Translations under genes and position numbers: made by a program | NCBI RefSeq assembly: GCF_029360645.1 | Contig: NZ_JARDUA010000001.1 | Coordinates: forward strand, 992,001 to 1,056,000 | Direction: 5' to 3' | From: Pontibacter litorisediminis | Lineage (GTDB): Bacteria > Bacteroidota > Bacteroidia > Cytophagales > Hymenobacteraceae | DNA length: 64,000 nt | In this document: one piece after another, positions 31,856 through 40,643 of the stretch | How the letters are laid out: each line of letters opens with the position of its first letter | Position numbering within the stretch: the first letter of the stretch is position 1 | The notes under the pieces: model-generated | Told to the model about the DNA's origin: nothing | Database searches by the model: none | What the model saw: the letters and a program-made list of their open reading frames with translations, nothing else

Positions 31856-34129
31856 TTAAGCATTCTGCTTCTGCTGCTGGCGGATCAGGTTTAGCGCCGA
31901 ACCGGCTTTAAACCACTCAATCTGGCCTGCATTGTAGGTATGGTTAACCGTGAAGCTGTCCTGGCTGCCATCTTTGTGGTGCAGTACTACTTTCAGCGGC
32001 TTGCCTTCCTGGAAGTCCTCAAGACCTAGGATGTCGATAGTATCGGTTTCCTCAATCAGGTCGTAATCAGCTTTGTTGGCGAATGTAAGGCCCAACATAC
32101 CCTGCTTCTTCAGGTTGGTTTCGTGGATACGCGCGAAAGACTTCACAAGCACGGCACGAACGCCCAGGTGGCGCGGCTCCATGGCAGCGTGCTCACGGGA
32201 AGAACCCTCGCCATAGTTCTCGTCGCCTACTACCACGGTACCGATACCGGCGGCTTTGTAGGTACGAGCAGTGGCAGGCACGGTGTCGTAGCCACGGGTC
32301 ATGTCGTTGTACACGCTGTTTGCCTCGCCGTTAAAGGCGTTGATGGCACCGATCAGCATGTTGTTGGAGATATTGTCCAGGTGACCACGGTACTTCAACC
32401 ATGGGCCAGCCATAGAGATGTGGTCCGTTGTACACTTACCTTGTGCCTTGATCAGGAGCTTCAGGCCTTTCAGGTCTGTGCCTTCCCATGGCTTAAAGCC
32501 CTCCAGCAGTTGCAGGCGGTCAGAGGCCGGGTCTACTACTACGTCTACGGAGCTTCCGTCTTCGGCAGGGGCTATGTAACCGGCATCCTCTACCGCAAAG
32601 CCTTGCGTTGGCAATTCAATACCTCTTGGCTCATCCAGTCTTACCTCCTGCCCGTCTCTGTTAGTCAGCGTATCAGTCAGCGGGTTAAACGTCAGGTCGC
32701 CGGCAATAGCGAAGGCCGTCACGATCTCCGGTGAGGCCACGAACGCGTGCGTGTTCGGGTTGCCGTCGTTACGCTTGGCAAAGTTACGGTTGAAAGAGGT
32801 GATGATGGAGTTCTTACGGGTTGGGTCATCGGTATGACGCGCCCACTGGCCGATGCACGGTCCGCAGGCGTTAGCCAGCACCACACCGCCCATCTGCGCG
32901 AAAGTATCCAACAGTCCATCGCGGGCAGTTGTGAAGCGAACCAGCTCAGAGCCTGGTGTGATCGTGAACTCAGACTTTGCTTCCAGGTTCTTCTCAATCG
33001 CCTGTGATGCGATAGATGCAGAACGTGTGATGTCCTCGTAAGATGAGTTGGTGCAAGAACCGATCAGACCTACCTCCAGTTTAGCTGGCCAGCCGTGCTC
33101 TTTCACGACAGCGGCAAACTGAGAAATTGGCCATGCCGCGTCTGGCGTGAACGGGCCGTTTACGTGCGGCTCCAGCGTAGACAGGTCGATCTCGATCAGT
33201 TGGTCGTAGAAGGCAGCCGGGTCAGCGTATACCTCATCATCGGCACGCAGGTGCTGCGCCACCTCGTCAGCCATCTGTACCACTTCCTCGCGGTTGGTGG
33301 CGTTCAGGTAAGCACGCATGCTGTTGTCGTAGGCAAACACAGAGGTAGTGGCTCCGATCTCTGCACCCATGTTACAGATCGTGCCTTTACCAGTACAAGA
33401 CATAGACTCGGCACCTTCGCCAAAGTACTCCACAATAGCGCCTGTACCACCTTTTACAGTCAGGATACCGGCCACTTTCAGGATCACGTCTTTCGGGGAG
33501 GTCCAGCCGCTCATTTTACCGGTCAGCTTCACGCCGATCACTTTCGGGAACTTCAGTTCCCACGGCATGCCTGCCATTACGTCTACGGCATCAGCACCAC
33601 CAACACCGATCGCTACCATACCCAGACCACCAGCGTTTGGCGTGTGCGAGTCCGTACCGATCATCATACCGCCCGGGAAGGCGTAGTTCTCCAGCACTAC
33701 CTGGTGAATGATACCTGCACCTGGCTTCCAGAAGCCGATGCCGTACTTGTTAGATACGGAAGCAAGGAAGTCATAAACCTCTTTGTTCTCGTTGTAAGCG
33801 TCCTGCAAGTCTGAGTCAGCGCCCACGCGAGCCTGGATCAGGTGATCGCAGTGCACGGTAGAAGGCACCGCCACCGTTGGCTTGCCTGCCTGCATAAACT
33901 GAAGCAAGGCCATCTGTGCCGTGGCGTCCTGCATTGCTACCCTATCCGGCGCAAAGTCAACGTAAGACTTTCCGCGCTCAAAAGACTGCTGCGCCTTCCC
34001 ATCGAACAGGTGCGCATACAGGATCTTTTCTGTCAGGGTAAGCGGACGCCCCACTGCCTGGCGGGCAGCTGCAATTCGCTCATCCATGCCGGCATACACC
34101 GCCTTGATCATTTCTAAATCAAATGCCAT
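31856..34129 (-). CDS. acnA: aconitate hydratase
   Basis: This 757-residue TCA-cycle enzyme interconverts citrate and isocitrate through a [4Fe-4S] cluster. It is of the mitochondrial-like aconitase type common in Bacteroidota. Evidence includes [41 protein letters not shown], the cluster ligands in [12 protein letters not shown] and [22 protein letters not shown], and the C-terminal swivel domain with [13 protein letters not shown] and [22 protein letters not shown]. It is monocistronic. No AAGTATA word was noticed inside it, in line with strong codon constraint in a highly expressed gene. Confidence 0.96.
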   Translation of the reverse strand: MAFDLEMIKAVYAGMDERIAAARQAVGRPLTLTEKILYAHLFDGKAQQSFERGKSYVDFAPDRVAMQDATAQMALLQFMQAGKPTVAVPSTVHCDHLIQARVGADSDLQDAYNENKEVYDFLASVSNKYGIGFWKPGAGIIHQVVLENYAFPGGMMIGTDSHTPNAGGLGMVAIGVGGADAVDVMAGMPWELKFPKVIGVKLTGKMSGWTSPKDVILKVAGILTVKGGTGAIVEYFGEGAESMSCTGKGTICNMGAEIGATTSVFAYDNSMRAYLNATNREEVVQMADEVAQHLRADDEVYADPAAFYDQLIEIDLSTLEPHVNGPFTPDAAWPISQFAAVVKEHGWPAKLEVGLIGSCTNSSYEDITRSASIASQAIEKNLEAKSEFTITPGSELVRFTTARDGLLDTFAQMGGVVLANACGPCIGQWARHTDDPTRKNSIITSFNRNFAKRNDGNPNTHAFVASPEIVTAFAIAGDLTFNPLTDTLTNRDGQEVRLDEPRGIELPTQGFAVEDAGYIAPAEDGSSVDVVVDPASDRLQLLEGFKPWEGTDLKGLKLLIKAQGKCTTDHISMAGPWLKYRGHLDNISNNMLIGAINAFNGEANSVYNDMTRGYDTVPATARTYKAAGIGTVVVGDENYGEGSSREHAAMEPRHLGVRAVLVKSFARIHETNLKKQGMLGLTFANKADYDLIEETDTIDILGLEDFQEGKPLKVVLHHKDGSQDSFTVNHTYNAGQIEWFKAGSALNLIRQQQKQNA

Positions 34130-34174
34130 AGTTTTGCTATTGTTAGTGTTTTATACTCTTTTTTTAGAAGTTCA

Positions 34175-34182
34175 CAAATGTA
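34175..34182 (-). promoter_or_regulatory. possible -7 box of the aconitase gene
   Basis: The minus strand reads TACATTTG, matching TAnnTTTG, 45 bp before the start codon. The -33 position has a T-run rather than a clear TTG. Confidence 0.5.
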
Positions 34183-34285
34183 CGAAAACTATATATCTCT
34201 AAAAACATTAGCTCCCATGAATATAGGTTGCTACATTAATATACCTGCAGAATTAGCGGGGTGAGGATTTTTCAATCATATCCCG

Positions 34286-34293
34286 TAGTTTTG
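34286..34293 (+). promoter_or_regulatory. possible -7 box of the TlpA-like gene
   Basis: TAGTTTTG fits TAnnTTTG and ends 25 bp before the ATG. No TTG at standard spacing was found. Confidence 0.45.
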
Positions 34294-34318
34294 CGTTCTG
34301 TTAAAGTCAATTTCGCCC

Positions 34319-35584
34319 ATGAAACTTTCATATAATAATACCTATACCATCCCTTTTTTGTTTTTATCATTGCTCTTATCGCAGCTGATAATATCCTGTA
34401 CTTCTATGACATCAACTGACAATACCATCCAGACCGGCAGCTGGCGCGTGGCCCTGCAGCACGCCGAGGGGAAAGAGATTCCCTTTATCATGGAGGCTGA
34501 AGAACAAAACGGCAAAACAGTGCTCTACCTGGTAAACGGCGAGGAGCGCATACTGGTAGATGAGATTGAACCGCAAGGTGACTCTGTTAGAATCGGCCTG
34601 CACATCTTCGACGCAGACTTGATTGCCAAGGTGGAGGGAGACAAGATGACGGGCCGCTTCGTGAAAAACGATACGCAGGAGCCCTATTCGGTGCCTTTTA
34701 CAGCCGAGCGTGGCAAGGAAAACCGCTTTGAGGCCAGCCCTGCCCCTGCCTCCTTTAATTTCGGCGGCAAATGGGAAGTGGTGTTCACCCCGCGTGACGG
34801 CAGTCCCTACAAGGCCATCGGCGAGTTTGAGCAGGATGGCAACTATGCTACCGGCACCTTTATGACCGAGACAGGCGACTACCGTTACCTGGAGGGACAG
34901 GTGGCCGGTAACGAGCTGAAGCTCTCAACGTTCGACGGTAACCACGCCTACCTGTTCACGGCCACGCCAGGCAACGACAGCACCCTGACCGGCCACTTCT
35001 ACGCCGGTATGAAGGGCTATGAGAACTGGACGGCCAAGCGCAACCCGGAGGCCGAACTGGCCAGCGCCGACACGCTCACGTACCTGAAGCCGGGCTACGA
35101 GACGCTGTCGTTCACGTTCCCTAACCTGGATGGCGAGCAGGTGTCGCTTTCGGATGACAAGTATAAAGGCAAGGTGGTGCTGGTGCAGCTGCTGGGCTCC
35201 TGGTGCCCGAATTGTATGGACGAGACAAACTTTCTGGCGCCCTACTACGACAAGAATAAAGACCGCGGCCTGGAGATCATCGGCCTTGGCTTTGAGCGCA
35301 GCCCGGAGTTTGACAAGGCCGCTGCCCGCCTGCAGAAAATGCAGAAGCGCCTGAACGTGAACTACGACCTGCTGGTGGCCGGAACCTCTGACAAAGAGGC
35401 AGCCGCCAAAGCGCTGCCGGCGCTGAACCACGTGCTTTCCTTCCCGACCACCATCTTTATCGGCCGCGACGGCAAAGTGCGCAAGATCCACACTGGCTTC
35501 TCTGGCCCGGGCACTGGTAAGTATTACGAGGAGTGGGTGGCAGACTTTAACAAGACGATGGAAGAGCTGCTGGCAGAGAAATAA
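34319..35584 (+). CDS. TlpA/ResA-like thiol-disulfide lipoprotein
   Basis: The 421-residue protein has a lipoprotein signal (FLFLSLLLSQLIISC, Cys about residue 27). A beta-rich N-terminal half with repeated GxW units follows (TGSWRVALQHAEG, GGKWEVVFTPRDG). The C-terminal redoxin domain (from about 260) has the active-site LLGSWCPNCMDETNF and the cis-Pro strand LSFPTTIFIGRDGKVRKIHTGFSG. It should act in the periplasm on protein disulfides, perhaps in cytochrome maturation or stress repair. The N-terminal half resembles the region found in many Bacteroidota TlpA-like proteins whose role is not established. It is monocistronic with its own terminator. Confidence 0.9.
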   Translation: MKLSYNNTYTIPFLFLSLLLSQLIISCTSMTSTDNTIQTGSWRVALQHAEGKEIPFIMEAEEQNGKTVLYLVNGEERILVDEIEPQGDSVRIGLHIFDADLIAKVEGDKMTGRFVKNDTQEPYSVPFTAERGKENRFEASPAPASFNFGGKWEVVFTPRDGSPYKAIGEFEQDGNYATGTFMTETGDYRYLEGQVAGNELKLSTFDGNHAYLFTATPGNDSTLTGHFYAGMKGYENWTAKRNPEAELASADTLTYLKPGYETLSFTFPNLDGEQVSLSDDKYKGKVVLVQLLGSWCPNCMDETNFLAPYYDKNKDRGLEIIGLGFERSPEFDKAAARLQKMQKRLNVNYDLLVAGTSDKEAAAKALPALNHVLSFPTTIFIGRDGKVRKIHTGFSGPGTGKYYEEWVADFNKTMEELLAEK

Positions 35585-35610
35585 GACCATTCTAGCCAGC
35601 CTTAAAGTAT

Positions 35611-35646
35611 AAAGGCCGCTGTTTCAGATGAAGCAGCGGCCTTTTT
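35611..35646. terminator. bidirectional terminator between TlpA-like and methyltransferase genes
   Basis: AAAGGCCGCTG pairs with CAGCGGCCTTT around a mostly unpaired loop, followed by TTTT. The AAGTATA word runs into its 5' arm. Confidence 0.82.
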
Positions 35647-35678
35647 TGCGTTAAACAAAATCCTCTCTTACACCAAAG

Positions 35679-36308
35679 CTACACTCGCCACGGCTTCCGT
35701 AGCCTGATGATGCGAAATGCCCCTCCCAGCGCCGCCGGTTCGTTCAACTCCTGCCGCAGCGAAGTATGGCTGATAATGCTGCCTATACTTCTGTTGATGT
35801 CTGAAAAGAGCGTGCTGGTGAACTGGTTAAGCAGGCGACGCAGCGGCGAAGGCGTTTGATGATCGGGCAGGAACTTGTCGAACACCATCACTGTGCCGCC
35901 TGGTTTCAGTACCCGCTCCACCTCTTTTATACATGCTGTGGGGTTCGGAATTACGGCAAGTATCAGGTGCAGGATAACCGCATCAAAAGAAGCATCGGCA
36001 AAACTGAGTTGCTGCCCGTTCATCACCTGCGCCTGTACAGGTATGTGCAGCTCCTCTGCGCGCTGCTTAAGCTTTGTGATCATACCAGGTGTGATATCGA
36101 TGGCCGTGAGGTTTGTGTAGCCCTGCAGGTAAGGCAGGTCGAGGCCCGTGCCGGCACCAAGTATAAGTATGGCATCATTAGGTTTTGCCCCCAGCAGCTG
36201 CACGGAGCGTCTTCTATACTTGCGGAAGATACGATCAGCAATAAAATCATAGATGGGCAGGTACAAGGTATACCGCAGGCGGTTCCAGGCGTTGGTGTTC
36301 AGGCTCAT
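35679..36308 (-). CDS. class I SAM-dependent methyltransferase
   Basis: The 209-residue protein has the Rossmann methyltransferase signature AILILGAGTGLDLPYLQG (motif I), then LTAIDITPGMITKLKQRAEEL, VQAQVMNGQQLSFADASFDAVILHLILAVIPNPTACIKEVERVLKPGGTVMVFDKF. These match the Methyltransf_11/UbiE-like group. Its substrate is unknown; lipid, quinone or small-molecule methylation are possible. It is transcribed alone, and three AAGTATA/TATACTT words lie within it. A TAGCTTTG box is present on the minus strand at 36333-36340 without a well-spaced TTG. Confidence 0.9.
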   Translation of the reverse strand: MSLNTNAWNRLRYTLYLPIYDFIADRIFRKYRRRSVQLLGAKPNDAILILGAGTGLDLPYLQGYTNLTAIDITPGMITKLKQRAEELHIPVQAQVMNGQQLSFADASFDAVILHLILAVIPNPTACIKEVERVLKPGGTVMVFDKFLPDHQTPSPLRRLLNQFTSTLFSDINRSIGSIISHTSLRQELNEPAALGGAFRIIRLRKPWRV

Positions 36309-36445
36309 TTTTCATAGGTTATTTTGCGTGCACAAAGCTACCTATACTGCTATACTAGCTGTTACAAAATTTTGGTTTGTATTTACAGAAGTATAAGGTT
36401 AAGGCGATAACCTCGCAGTGTGCGAAGGTTCAGCGAGTGTCTTGT

Positions 36446-36486
36446 CTGAATCAGGATTTACAGGATTCTAGGATGAGCAGGATTAT
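36446..36486. repeat. CAGGATT-type iterated intergenic repeat
   Basis: Short units of CAGGATTT and GGATG type are iterated (starting CTGAATCAGGATTTACAGG). Repeats built from this word are familiar in Bacteroidota intergenic DNA; only one is seen in this window. Confidence 0.5.
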
Positions 36487-36511
36487 CCGCTGCATCGGGT
36501 CCAACCACAAC

Positions 36512-36591
36512 TTCTGCCGCAAGCATCCGCTTATGCCTCTTAGGCCGAAAGCGTTTCATGGCAGCAGCACAAGCGGACGCTTGCGCCAGAA
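36512..36591. repeat. long imperfect inverted repeat
   Basis: Arms at 36512-36532 and 36571-36591 pair over 21 bp with two mismatches, around a 38-base loop. The left arm core (CCGCAAGCATCCGCTTATGC) resembles a single arm at 42308-42328 (CCGAAAGCATACGCTTACGC). It may be a non-autonomous repeat or a structured RNA. Confidence 0.6.
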
Positions 36592-36670
36592 GGTTTAGGC
36601 CATCACACGGCTAGGTCTCGCCCTGCCCCTACAAAGCGCACCAACAATTTAACAACCAACAATCAGCAAT

Positions 36671-37648
36671 TTACTTCTCCCGCTCTATGGTATAGGCGAT
36701 GAGTTGCTCCAGGGAGCGGCGGGAAGGGGTGTCGGGGAAGGTATGAAGAATATCCAGCGCCTCGGCATGGTAGCGGTTCATCACCTCAACGGTATACTGT
36801 ATGCCACCGGACTGCTTTACAAAATCTATTACCTGCTGCACCCGCTTGTTGTCGCCGTTGTTGTTTTTCACGTTGTAGATCACGCGGCGCTTGGTAAGCC
36901 AATCTGCCTCGCGCAGGGCGTGGATCAGCGGCAGGGTCATCTTCTTTTCCTTGATGTCGATACCTACCGGCTTGCCGATCTCGGCCGTGCCATAGTCAAA
37001 TAGGTCGTCCTTTATCTGGAAGGCGATGCCCACTTTCTCCCCGAACAAGCGCGCTTTCTCCACCTCCTCCTTGCAGGCACCGGAGGAAGCGGCTCCCACG
37101 GCACAGCACGAGGCAATCAAAGAGGCTGTTTTCTGGCGGATGATGTCAAAGTATACTTCCTCGGTGATGTCGAGGCGGCGGGCTTTCTCTATCTGCAGCA
37201 GCTCCCCCTCGCTCATCTCCTTCACCGCGTTCGATACGATCTTGAGCAGCTCGTAGTCATCGTTCTGCAGCGAGAGCAGCAAGCCTTTGGAGAGCAGGTA
37301 ATCTCCTACTAATACGGCGATCTTGTTTTTCCAGAGGGCATTTACCGAGAAGAAACCGCGGCGGTAATTGGCGTCGTCCACCACGTCGTCATGCACCAGC
37401 GTGGCCGTGTGCAGCAGCTCAATCAGGGCGGCGCCGCGGTAGGTGGCATCGGTTATACTTTCATCAAAAAGCTTAGCCGTGAAGAACACGAACATAGGCC
37501 GCATCTGCTTTCCCTTGCGCTTCACGATGTAGCTCATGATCCGGTCCAGAAGTAAAACCCGGGTCTTCATGGAAGCCCTGAACTTCTTCTCGAACTGCTG
37601 CATCTCCGACGCGATGGGCGCCTGTATTTCGTTTAGACTTATGCTCAT
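36671..37648 (-). CDS. polyprenyl diphosphate synthase
   Basis: The 325-residue trans-isoprenyl diphosphate synthase carries the first Asp-rich motif in LLHTATLVHDDVVDDANYRRG and the second in IAFQIKDDLFDYG. KQMRPMFVFF lies before the first motif and GELLQIEKARRLD in the middle. Small residues five positions before the first motif suggest a long-chain product such as octaprenyl or heptaprenyl diphosphate for menaquinone side chains, rather than farnesyl diphosphate. That chain-length call is inference. Two TATACTT/AAGTATA words lie in frame. It is monocistronic on the minus strand. Confidence 0.92.
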   Translation of the reverse strand: MSISLNEIQAPIASEMQQFEKKFRASMKTRVLLLDRIMSYIVKRKGKQMRPMFVFFTAKLFDESITDATYRGAALIELLHTATLVHDDVVDDANYRRGFFSVNALWKNKIAVLVGDYLLSKGLLLSLQNDDYELLKIVSNAVKEMSEGELLQIEKARRLDITEEVYFDIIRQKTASLIASCCAVGAASSGACKEEVEKARLFGEKVGIAFQIKDDLFDYGTAEIGKPVGIDIKEKKMTLPLIHALREADWLTKRRVIYNVKNNNGDNKRVQQVIDFVKQSGGIQYTVEVMNRYHAEALDILHTFPDTPSRRSLEQLIAYTIEREK

Positions 37649-37733
37649 GTGTTAAGTCCGCAATATTACGGTCTCCGGCAGTGCTTTCCAAACCTGGGCT
37701 GGCAAAACAGCATTTAATTGTATTAATTGTTAA

Positions 37734-37830
37734 ATTGCTGAATGGTTAAATTGTTACAAAGGATGTTGCTCTTGCTCCCTCTCCTTCGTAAACCGAACAA
37801 TCAACCATGTAACAATTTAGCCATTCAACC
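37734..37830. repeat. intergenic repeat unit with inverted ends
   Basis: Arms 37740-37758 and 37808-37826 pair at 18 of 19 positions (GAATGGTTAAATTGTTACA and complement). The order of words (TTGCTG, GTTAAA, GGATGTT, ATCAACCATG) recurs at 44711-44833. It lies between divergent genes. Confidence 0.55.
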
Positions 37831-37839
37831 CATAAGCAG

Positions 37840-38685
37840 ATGAAAGTCGATTTTGTAGTATACCCCGAACATGGCCGCCCTTTTACGGCTGATGCCACTT
37901 ATTGGCCCGACAGCACCCCGAAGCCGATCGTGATTTTTGCCCACGGTTTTAAAGGCTTCAAAGACTGGGGACATTTTAACCTGCTGGCCACCTACTTTGC
38001 TCAGCAAGGCTTTGTGTTCATCAAATTTAACTTTGCCTACAACGGCACTACCCCGGACAACTACTCCGACATGCACGATATGGAGGCATTCGGGCAAAAC
38101 AACTTTAGCCTGGAGCTGGATGACATGCAGGCGCTAATTGATTTGCTGCACTCCGACAACCCGCCCCTTGAGGCGGCCGAACTGGACCTGAGCCGCATTT
38201 ACCTGATCGGCCACAGCCGTGGCGGTGGCGCCGTGATCCTGAAAGCCGCTGAGGAGCCACGCGTGAAAGCCGTAGCCACCTGGGCTGCCGTAAACCGCTA
38301 CGACAACCGCTGGAGCGACCTGCAGATGGAGCAATGGAAACAGGAGGGCGTGCAGTATGTGCAAAATGCCCGCACCGGCATGCAGATGCCACTGTACTAC
38401 CAGATAGTAGAGGATTTTGTTGAAAATAAATACCGGCTAGACATCCCTACGGTGGTAAAGCGCATGCAGCAGCCCCTGCTTTTGCTGCACGGCGAGCAGG
38501 ACGAAACCCTGCCCACCCAGATGGCGCACGACCTGCAAAGCTGGAAACCCGACGCCGAGCTGCACCTGCTTCCTGAAACGGATCACTCCTTTGGAGGAAA
38601 GCACCCTTACGAGCAAGAGGAGCTTCCGGAGGCGGCCCGAAAGGCAGCTGACCTAAGCATAGATTTTTTCCGCCGCCATGCCTAA
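37840..38685 (+). CDS. alpha/beta hydrolase, dienelactone hydrolase-like
   Basis: The 281-residue cytosolic hydrolase has IVIFAHGFKGFKDWGHFN, the nucleophile elbow IYLIGHSRGGGAVI, the acid LLLHGEQDETLP and the histidine ETDHSFGG. These give a complete Ser-Asp-His triad in family order. Proteins of this kind hydrolyse esters or act as acylpeptide-type enzymes; no pathway context fixes the substrate. It ends 8 bp inside folK, so the two are translationally coupled even though their roles look unrelated. Confidence 0.9.
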   Translation: MKVDFVVYPEHGRPFTADATYWPDSTPKPIVIFAHGFKGFKDWGHFNLLATYFAQQGFVFIKFNFAYNGTTPDNYSDMHDMEAFGQNNFSLELDDMQALIDLLHSDNPPLEAAELDLSRIYLIGHSRGGGAVILKAAEEPRVKAVATWAAVNRYDNRWSDLQMEQWKQEGVQYVQNARTGMQMPLYYQIVEDFVENKYRLDIPTVVKRMQQPLLLLHGEQDETLPTQMAHDLQSWKPDAELHLLPETDHSFGGKHPYEQEELPEAARKAADLSIDFFRRHA

Positions 38686-39172
38686 GGTGTACTTGCTATT
38701 GGGTGGCAACTTAGGCGACCGCACTTTATACTTAGAGCAGGCCCGCGAAAGTATAAACCGGCAGGTAGGACGCACCACGCGTTGTTCCAAACTTTACGAA
38801 ACAGCCGCCTGGGGTAAAACCGATCAGCCCAACTTCCTGAACCAGGTACTGGAGGTACAGACGGAGCTTACGCCGGAAGAGGTGCTGCAAAGGATAAACG
38901 ACATTGAGCAGGAGCTTGGGCGGGTGCGGCAGGAACATTGGGGTGCCCGCGTCATCGACATCGACATCCTTTTCTACGACGACCTGGTGCAGCAGACGCA
39001 GCGCCTAACCATTCCGCACCCGCAGCTGCACCTGCGCCGGTTTACTTTGTTGCCGCTGGCTGAGTTGGCACCTGAGCTAGAGCACCCAGTGCTAGGCAAA
39101 AGCATAGCACGGCTGCTGCAGGAGTGCCCGGATGAGTTAGAAGTGTGGGAGTTTAAAGACGAAACAAAATAA
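38678..39172 (+). CDS. folK: 2-amino-4-hydroxy-6-hydroxymethyldihydropteridine diphosphokinase
   Basis: The 164-residue HPPK transfers pyrophosphate from ATP to the pterin in folate synthesis. Family motifs are VYLLLGGNLGDR at the N-terminus, SKLYETAAWGKTDQPNFLNQVLEVQT, LGRVRQEHWGARVIDIDILFYDD (catalytic acidic residues), and IPHPQLHLRRFTLLPLAELAP. Length is normal. It overlaps the hydrolase gene by 8 bp. Its stop codon lies inside a 13-bp sequence that is repeated at 40523, at the far end of the next two hypothetical genes. Confidence 0.96.
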   Translation: MPKVYLLLGGNLGDRTLYLEQARESINRQVGRTTRCSKLYETAAWGKTDQPNFLNQVLEVQTELTPEEVLQRINDIEQELGRVRQEHWGARVIDIDILFYDDLVQQTQRLTIPHPQLHLRRFTLLPLAELAPELEHPVLGKSIARLLQECPDELEVWEFKDETK

Positions 39173-39179
39173 TTTACCC
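39167..39179 (+). repeat. 13-bp direct repeat, left copy (over folK stop)
   Basis: AAATAATTTACCC here is identical to 40523-40535. Both copies contain the TAA of the gene that ends there. The repeats bracket 1.36 kb with two A+T-rich hypothetical genes. Confidence 0.55.
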
Positions 39180-39180
39180 C

Positions 39181-39245
39181 GTACATTGTGCAGATAAACC
39201 GAATAGACTTCGGTTTATACTCTAGTTAGCCAAAACTTGAATCAT
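39181..39245 (+). repeat. leader element shared with cassette 2
   Basis: The block, with TATACTCTAGTT at 39216-39227, runs into the ATG of the gene at 39244 and aligns with 19180-19244 ahead of the cassette 2 hydrolase gene. Confidence 0.45.
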
Positions 39246-39750
39246 GAAACTCCCTATAACTGATAAAAAGAAGAAGACCCTTTATGGAATAATCAATGCT
39301 TCTATTTTAAGCTTTGCAATTTTATGGGTTATCATATTTGTCTTGCTGTTCATTAATATTGAGATAGCAAGTAGAGCAACTGCATATCTCATGCTCTTAA
39401 GCGTACTGCCACTATTTTCAGGACTCGTAAGCTTGGCAGTATTAGCATTATCCGGAAGTAGGTTAGTTGAGTTCAACGAACACGGGGAAATTAGCCTGAC
39501 GCTAAACCTAAGTGAAGAAGACTACAAGAGCCAGAAGTTTGACAGCATCGGCCACTCAGGAAACTTTATAGCTGTTCATGAATTTGGTGCCGAGTATGAA
39601 ATCTCATCAACTCAAGCTAAAAATCTTCTGTTGCAGGAAGATCAAGTGAATTGGCAAATAAGGTTACAGGAAAGAAAAACCAAGGTACTTATAGAATCGC
39701 CAAAAGAAGTGTTTAATTCAGCAATGGGTATGCTATGGGCGGCTTCTTAA
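39244..39750 (+). CDS. hypothetical membrane protein
   Basis: I do not recognise a family. The 168-residue product has two predicted transmembrane helices (LYGIINASILSFAILWVIIFVLLF and YLMLLSVLPLFSGLVSLAVLALSG) in the first 75 residues. A soluble C-terminal half (about residues 80-168) has a beta-rich look. It is A+T-rich, lacks the AAGTATA word and lies just inside a 13-bp direct repeat, all of which suggest an acquired gene. It is preceded by the leader element and followed by a palindromic 3' element. Confidence 0.65.
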   Translation: MKLPITDKKKKTLYGIINASILSFAILWVIIFVLLFINIEIASRATAYLMLLSVLPLFSGLVSLAVLALSGSRLVEFNEHGEISLTLNLSEEDYKSQKFDSIGHSGNFIAVHEFGAEYEISSTQAKNLLLQEDQVNWQIRLQERKTKVLIESPKEVFNSAMGMLWAAS

Positions 39751-39765
39751 GAAGAAAAGCGTTGG

Positions 39766-39820
39766 CTAACCCTGCACAGGCTCCATCCTCGGCTACGCCT
39801 CGTTCGCAGCCTGTACTAAG
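39766..39820 (+). repeat. palindromic 3' element after the gene at 39244
   Basis: An inverted repeat ACAGGCT (39776-39782) / AGCCTGT (39808-39814) encloses CGGCTACGCCTCGTTC. A related word pattern follows the stops at 20750 and 40528. It resembles an attC in general form only: R' could be GTTGAGT at 39823, but no good R'' partner was found. Confidence 0.4.
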
Positions 39821-39841
39821 CTGTTGAGTATAATTTGACAC

Positions 39842-40528
39842 ATGAAAGCTAAAATAGGCATAACCATCATTGTACTGGCATTTATTGTGTCATGGAATCC
39901 TTACTGGATGGTTTTTGCTGTGCCAGCATTCCTTGTAGGTGTTATAGCTCTTTGGCTTGGCAAGAAGAAACTTAGTGCTAAACTTGTTTGGACGCTTGTT
40001 CCAGTTGTGCTTTGGTATCCAGGGTTCATGCTCTTTATGTATCTTTCAATGACTATAGGGCAAGCAACGGCACAGAAGCTTGATTTCATTTTTCCAGCAG
40101 ATTTCAAAGGGACAGCAGTAGTAATCAATAGCATGCCATGTGGTGAGCCTGTGAAAAAAGTAAGTGGTCGTGAAGTGCTGAATATACCAGACAATGGCAT
40201 TCTTTTATATCAGGGTACAATAGAATCAGGATACGTTGACCATAGGTATTTTAGGAAAGATAATGCAGGGCAGTTGAATGAAATCAGAAGCCTTGAGAAC
40301 TATATGTTCTGGAATGACCAAGAAAATCCACCACCAACCGATATGGTTGGCGTCTTCTCGGGTGGCATGGGTAGTACTGTTTCAAACGATCCAGAATCAC
40401 TAAAATATGAATGGATGAGCCTGGTTGTAAGCTCAAAGGATAGTTTAGAAAACTTTGAAGATTTTGGTTATAGCAATCACTTGAGTGAAAAAGCTGAAGC
40501 TCTTGTTAGACAGTGTACGAAAAAATAA
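39842..40528 (+). CDS. hypothetical membrane protein
   Basis: I do not recognise a family with certainty. The 228-residue product has about three hydrophobic segments in the first 75 residues (IGITIIVLAFIVSWNPY, WMVFAVPAFLVGVIALWLG, LVWTLVPVVLWYPGFMLFMYLSM). A soluble domain follows, starting DFIFPADFKGTAVVINSMPCGEPVKK, with a single Cys near residue 100. Base composition is A+T-rich like its neighbour. The stop lies within the second copy of the 13-bp direct repeat. Immune or stress functions cannot be inferred. Confidence 0.65.
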   Translation: MKAKIGITIIVLAFIVSWNPYWMVFAVPAFLVGVIALWLGKKKLSAKLVWTLVPVVLWYPGFMLFMYLSMTIGQATAQKLDFIFPADFKGTAVVINSMPCGEPVKKVSGREVLNIPDNGILLYQGTIESGYVDHRYFRKDNAGQLNEIRSLENYMFWNDQENPPPTDMVGVFSGGMGSTVSNDPESLKYEWMSLVVSSKDSLENFEDFGYSNHLSEKAEALVRQCTKK

Positions 40529-40535
40529 TTTACCC
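40523..40535 (+). repeat. 13-bp direct repeat, right copy
   Basis: AAATAATTTACCC is identical to 39167-39179. It continues into AACACAG, a word also found after the cassette 2 hydrolase gene at 20759-20772. Confidence 0.55.
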
Positions 40536-40578
40536 AACACAGTACCGCCTTTATGATCGGCTACACAAACATGTTAAC
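40529..40578 (+). repeat. 3' element after the gene at 39842
   Basis: TTTACCCAACACAG and then CGGCTACAC parallel the element at 20759-20807. The similarity is short and patchy. Confidence 0.3.
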
Positions 40579-40643
40579 AAAAACTAAACTACGCTCAGGC
40601 AGATAGGGCATTTAACAAGTTTCAAAACATCATAAGCAGATCC

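Larger units (their letters stand above)
36309..36670. other. intergenic region with repeats, no gene
   Basis: The stretch between two minus-strand genes contains a direct word repeat and a long imperfect inverted repeat, listed separately. Open frames here have no recognisable protein features. Confidence 0.5.

Noticed and set aside
39751..39841. classical integron attC site
   Set aside because: An inverted repeat and an R'-like GTTGAGT are present, but no matching R'' (RYYYAAC) in the right place was found and there is no intI. Reported only as a 3' element.
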